From assembly GCF_040719265.1 (NCBI RefSeq), contig NZ_JBFDAH010000005.1, positions 186,001 to 250,000 on the forward strand: a DNA stretch of 64,000 nt. The letters run 5' to 3'. This DNA is from Aliikangiella maris (GTDB lineage: Bacteria > Pseudomonadota > Gammaproteobacteria > Enterobacterales > Kangiellaceae). This document shows, piece after piece, positions 61,815-64,000 of the stretch (position 1 is the stretch's first letter; every line of letters begins with the position of its first letter). A program made the translations under genes and the position numbers. The notes under the pieces are model-generated. The model was given only the letters and a program-made list of their open reading frames with translations, ran no database searches and was not told where the DNA came from.

Positions 61815-62717
61815 TTATTCTGATAATATCCAAACATCTTCACCAGCAAAGTCTGATTTAACAAAACCACAATCAATCAGTCTTGGCTTTGCAGCTGTTT
61901 TATTAACTTGCAATACCTCGGCTGCTTCTGTTAATGTCCAGCAATCAAAGCTTTGAAGCTTTTGTTTGTCAGATAAATTACGACTAACCAACTTGTTCTT
62001 TTTATGTGACAACAATCGATTAGCTAAATGTTCAAAACTCTGCATTCCCACTAACTTATCAACAGTCTTTCCTAAAAATATAAAAGAAGGAAATCCTCTG
62101 GCACCCAGATTTAACATTTCCTGACGTTCTTGCAGAAAAATGGTTTCAACTTTTATGCTTTGTAATGCTTCGCTAAAAAGTTCAGCGGATATGCCAGCTT
62201 GTTCAGCAAGTGATTTTAAAATTTCAGGTCGAGTTGCATTTTGTGCTTTAAGAAGAACGGCTTCTCGCATTTTTCTTAAAAATAAACTTTCACTTTCAGG
62301 TTTAATGCAACGTACGGCAATTGCTGCACGACAAAGTATATAAGAGTTATCGATAGGATCATCTGCCCACATGCCGGGATCAATCGGCTGACCAGAAACT
62401 TTGGTGACATGTTGCCAGTGTGGAATAACATCGATAGGTTTAGAAATGCCGTTTGCCGCATCACTGAAACCTTGCCAACCTGGTAGTAATCCTCCATGAA
62501 TATATCGTGTTTTGAATTCAAAAGTTAATTGTAGTCGACGCCAAGCTGGTTCGATAGCCCAGCAGTGAGAACAGATGGGATCGGTAACAAAAACGATATC
62601 CACTTGATTAAGACTTTCTCTATTGACTTGACTAGATATATCACTGTTCGATTCGTTCGAAATATTATTGGGTGAGTCAGGTAATGCACAACCGGTTTGC
62701 GTGTCACATTGTTTCAT
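61815..62717 (-). CDS. DsbA-family thioredoxin-fold protein with HTH-like C-terminal tail
   Basis: 300 aa, no signal peptide. A Ser/Asn-rich N-terminal tail of about 38 residues, then a DsbA/FrnE-like domain with the active site C49SHC52 (DPICSHCWAIEP) and cis-Pro in GARGFPSFIF. The last 45 residues (CWTLTEAAEVLQV... then GFVKS and VWILSE) resemble an excisionase/MerR-type helix-turn-helix. It resembles cytoplasmic SpxH/YjbH-like adaptors and FrnE. One base separates it from the upstream aminotransferase gene, so they form an operon. Confidence 0.8.
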   Translation of the reverse strand: MKQCDTQTGCALPDSPNNISNESNSDISSQVNRESLNQVDIVFVTDPICSHCWAIEPAWRRLQLTFEFKTRYIHGGLLPGWQGFSDAANGISKPIDVIPHWQHVTKVSGQPIDPGMWADDPIDNSYILCRAAIAVRCIKPESESLFLRKMREAVLLKAQNATRPEILKSLAEQAGISAELFSEALQSIKVETIFLQERQEMLNLGARGFPSFIFLGKTVDKLVGMQSFEHLANRLLSHKKNKLVSRNLSDKQKLQSFDCWTLTEAAEVLQVNKTAAKPRLIDCGFVKSDFAGEDVWILSE

Positions 62718-62718
62718 G

Positions 62719-63906
62719 TTATTGATTCTCCAGTTTATCTAAAGCAATGGCCATTCTATCAAGACCTTGTGCTAAAATTTTATGGCTAGTCGCAAAGCAA
62801 ATTCTAAAATGGTGGGCGGCGCCTGGTCCAAAAAACTTTTCATCTCCGGAAACAACCAGCACTTTTTCTTTTTGAAAGGCATTAAGAATTTGTTCGACAG
62901 AATATTTTTCTTTATCAATGCTCGGAAATAACAAATACGTTGCTTGAGGTGAGTGACAGCTGATTCCTGGCATTTTGTTTAAACGTTCGACCGCATAGTC
63001 ACGTTGCTCAGTTAAGTGTGTTTTAAAGGCATCTACCCAATACCAACAATGATTTAAGGCCGTGGTTGCGGCAACTTGTGAGATGGTTGCGACACCACCA
63101 GCGGTTGTCATAACATGTGAGGCATCCACTAGTAATTCATAGACTGACTGATTTGGCGCAATGATTGTACCGACTCTTAATCCTGCCAACCCAAAAGATT
63201 TAGAAAAACCATAGATACTAATGACGCGATTGCAAAGCGTTTTATCTAAATGATGAAAGCTACAGAAATTTTCTCTCGGGTAAACAATATCAGACCAAAT
63301 TTCATCATTCATGATCCATAAATCATGCTGCTGACTTAATGTTGCAATTTGAGTTAACTCAGCTTCGCTCATTAATCGTCCTAATGGGTTGTGAGGATTG
63401 CAAACACCTATTATTTTAGTTTTACTGGTGACCAAGTTGGGGAGTTTTTCTAATTCAAATTGCCCTGTTTTATAATTAAATGGACAACGAATCACCTTGC
63501 CGCCAGCAGCAAGAATTGATTGTTCAAACAAAAAATCGACCGGATCAAAAATTATTGCTTCATCACCCGGGTTTAAAAAAGTACGAGCGATAATATACAT
63601 GCCGCTGGCAACGCTATCGATAGGTAATATGTGGGCTGGATTTAAATCATAACCGCGACGGTTAGACATTGCTATTGCCAGCGCTTGTTTAAACTCCGCG
63701 AGACCTTGATGAGGACCGTAAGAAAAAACGCCACTGGCGGCATATTCGGTCATTGCCGTCCTAATTTCTTGAGCAACTGCAAAATCTGGGTCCGCAGCCG
63801 TTAATGGAATGACATCGGTTTCAGTTTCTGCCCAGCGATAATTAAAAGCACGTTGCTTTAATATTTCTAAAGGCACATTCTCATGAGCGAATAAATCAGT
63901 ACTCAT
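62719..63906 (-). CDS. MalY/PatB-type aminotransferase (cystathionine beta-lyase-like)
   Basis: 395 aa, fold-type I PLP enzyme. PLP Lys in GFSKSFGLAGLRVG, DPVDFLFEQSI, and CNPHNPLGRLMSEAEL are typical of the MalY/PatB group, which cleaves C-S bonds of cystathionine or cysteine. TTGGAG before the ATG. The link with a DsbA-like protein suggests thiol or sulfur metabolism (inference). First gene of the operon; upstream sequence to the window edge is gene-free. Confidence 0.88.
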   Translation of the reverse strand: MSTDLFAHENVPLEILKQRAFNYRWAETETDVIPLTAADPDFAVAQEIRTAMTEYAASGVFSYGPHQGLAEFKQALAIAMSNRRGYDLNPAHILPIDSVASGMYIIARTFLNPGDEAIIFDPVDFLFEQSILAAGGKVIRCPFNYKTGQFELEKLPNLVTSKTKIIGVCNPHNPLGRLMSEAELTQIATLSQQHDLWIMNDEIWSDIVYPRENFCSFHHLDKTLCNRVISIYGFSKSFGLAGLRVGTIIAPNQSVYELLVDASHVMTTAGGVATISQVAATTALNHCWYWVDAFKTHLTEQRDYAVERLNKMPGISCHSPQATYLLFPSIDKEKYSVEQILNAFQKEKVLVVSGDEKFFGPGAAHHFRICFATSHKILAQGLDRMAIALDKLENQ

Positions 63907-64000
63907 TATTTCTCCAATTGGTTTAATACAAATTGTTCAGAAAACTAAAAGAAAGATTTAGCAGCTGAGCTAAAGATTAAGGGTTTATAAACGCATCAAA

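Overview
The window reads as chromosomal DNA of an AT-rich, free-living gammaproteobacterium. The evidence is the block yceD-rpmF-plsX-fabD-fabG-acpP-fabF-pabC-mltG-tmk-holB-pilZ-tatD, the ffs-dnaX-ybaB-recR cluster, rmf, a Prc-type protease and an LpxL-family acyltransferase. A sensory protein with beta-propeller repeats, Y_Y_Y domain and GGDEF-like output, together with the general gene mix, would fit a marine Kangiella/Aliikangiella-like lineage. That family-level placement is inference only.

Layout. 1-8.1 kb: a truncated propeller/GGDEF-like sensor, gamma-glutamyltransferase, an exported unknown protein, and a histidine kinase/NtrC-family regulator pair. 8.5-10.9 kb: a His-rich ZIP-like transporter coupled to a GlcD/D-2-hydroxyglutarate dehydrogenase-like flavoprotein. 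11.3-19.1 kb: tRNA-Val with a clear promoter, gltX, an M23 peptidase, an AstE-like deacylase, a probable outer-membrane barrel, a YjbR protein, an LpxL-like acyltransferase and a SulP transporter. 19.5-29.2 kb: rmf (57 codons), nadA, a PilU-like ATPase, tRNA-Ser, the SRP RNA, dnaX-ybaB-recR, ansA and sppA. 29.5-38 kb: a dienoyl-CoA reductase-like enzyme, an orphan HicB-like protein, rluC-HAD, an EamA transporter, maf coupled to an Atm1-like ABC exporter, and a DUF2750-like protein.

38.1-48.8 kb is the conserved lipid/replication block: phospholipid and fatty-acid synthesis (without fabH), p-aminobenzoate, peptidoglycan chain termination, dTMP kinase, clamp-loader delta prime, PilZ and TatD. 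From 49 kb onward the genes are more dispersed: UspE-like, a permuted papain-fold hydrolase, glutaryl-CoA dehydrogenase, Prc, a DapA resembling the plant type, a phosphopantetheinyl transferase and a dihaem RoxA/peroxidase-like lipoprotein. The right end (59.6-61.7 kb) is the most accessory-looking part. It has long gene-poor AT-rich stretches, a tandem pair of small Cys-rich secreted proteins, a decayed transposase and a small exported unknown. A MalY/PatB aminotransferase-DsbA-like operon closes the window.

No rRNA operon, prophage, CRISPR array or intact insertion sequence is visible. The most interesting signals are: a nine-A run in dnaX placed to make a gamma-like short product; the plant-like DapA; the TIMP-like Cys-rich tandem pair; a DsbA protein with an HTH-like tail; a possible small RNA ending at about 50187 on the minus strand; a 7-bp tandem repeat next to it; and several inverted repeats in promoter regions.
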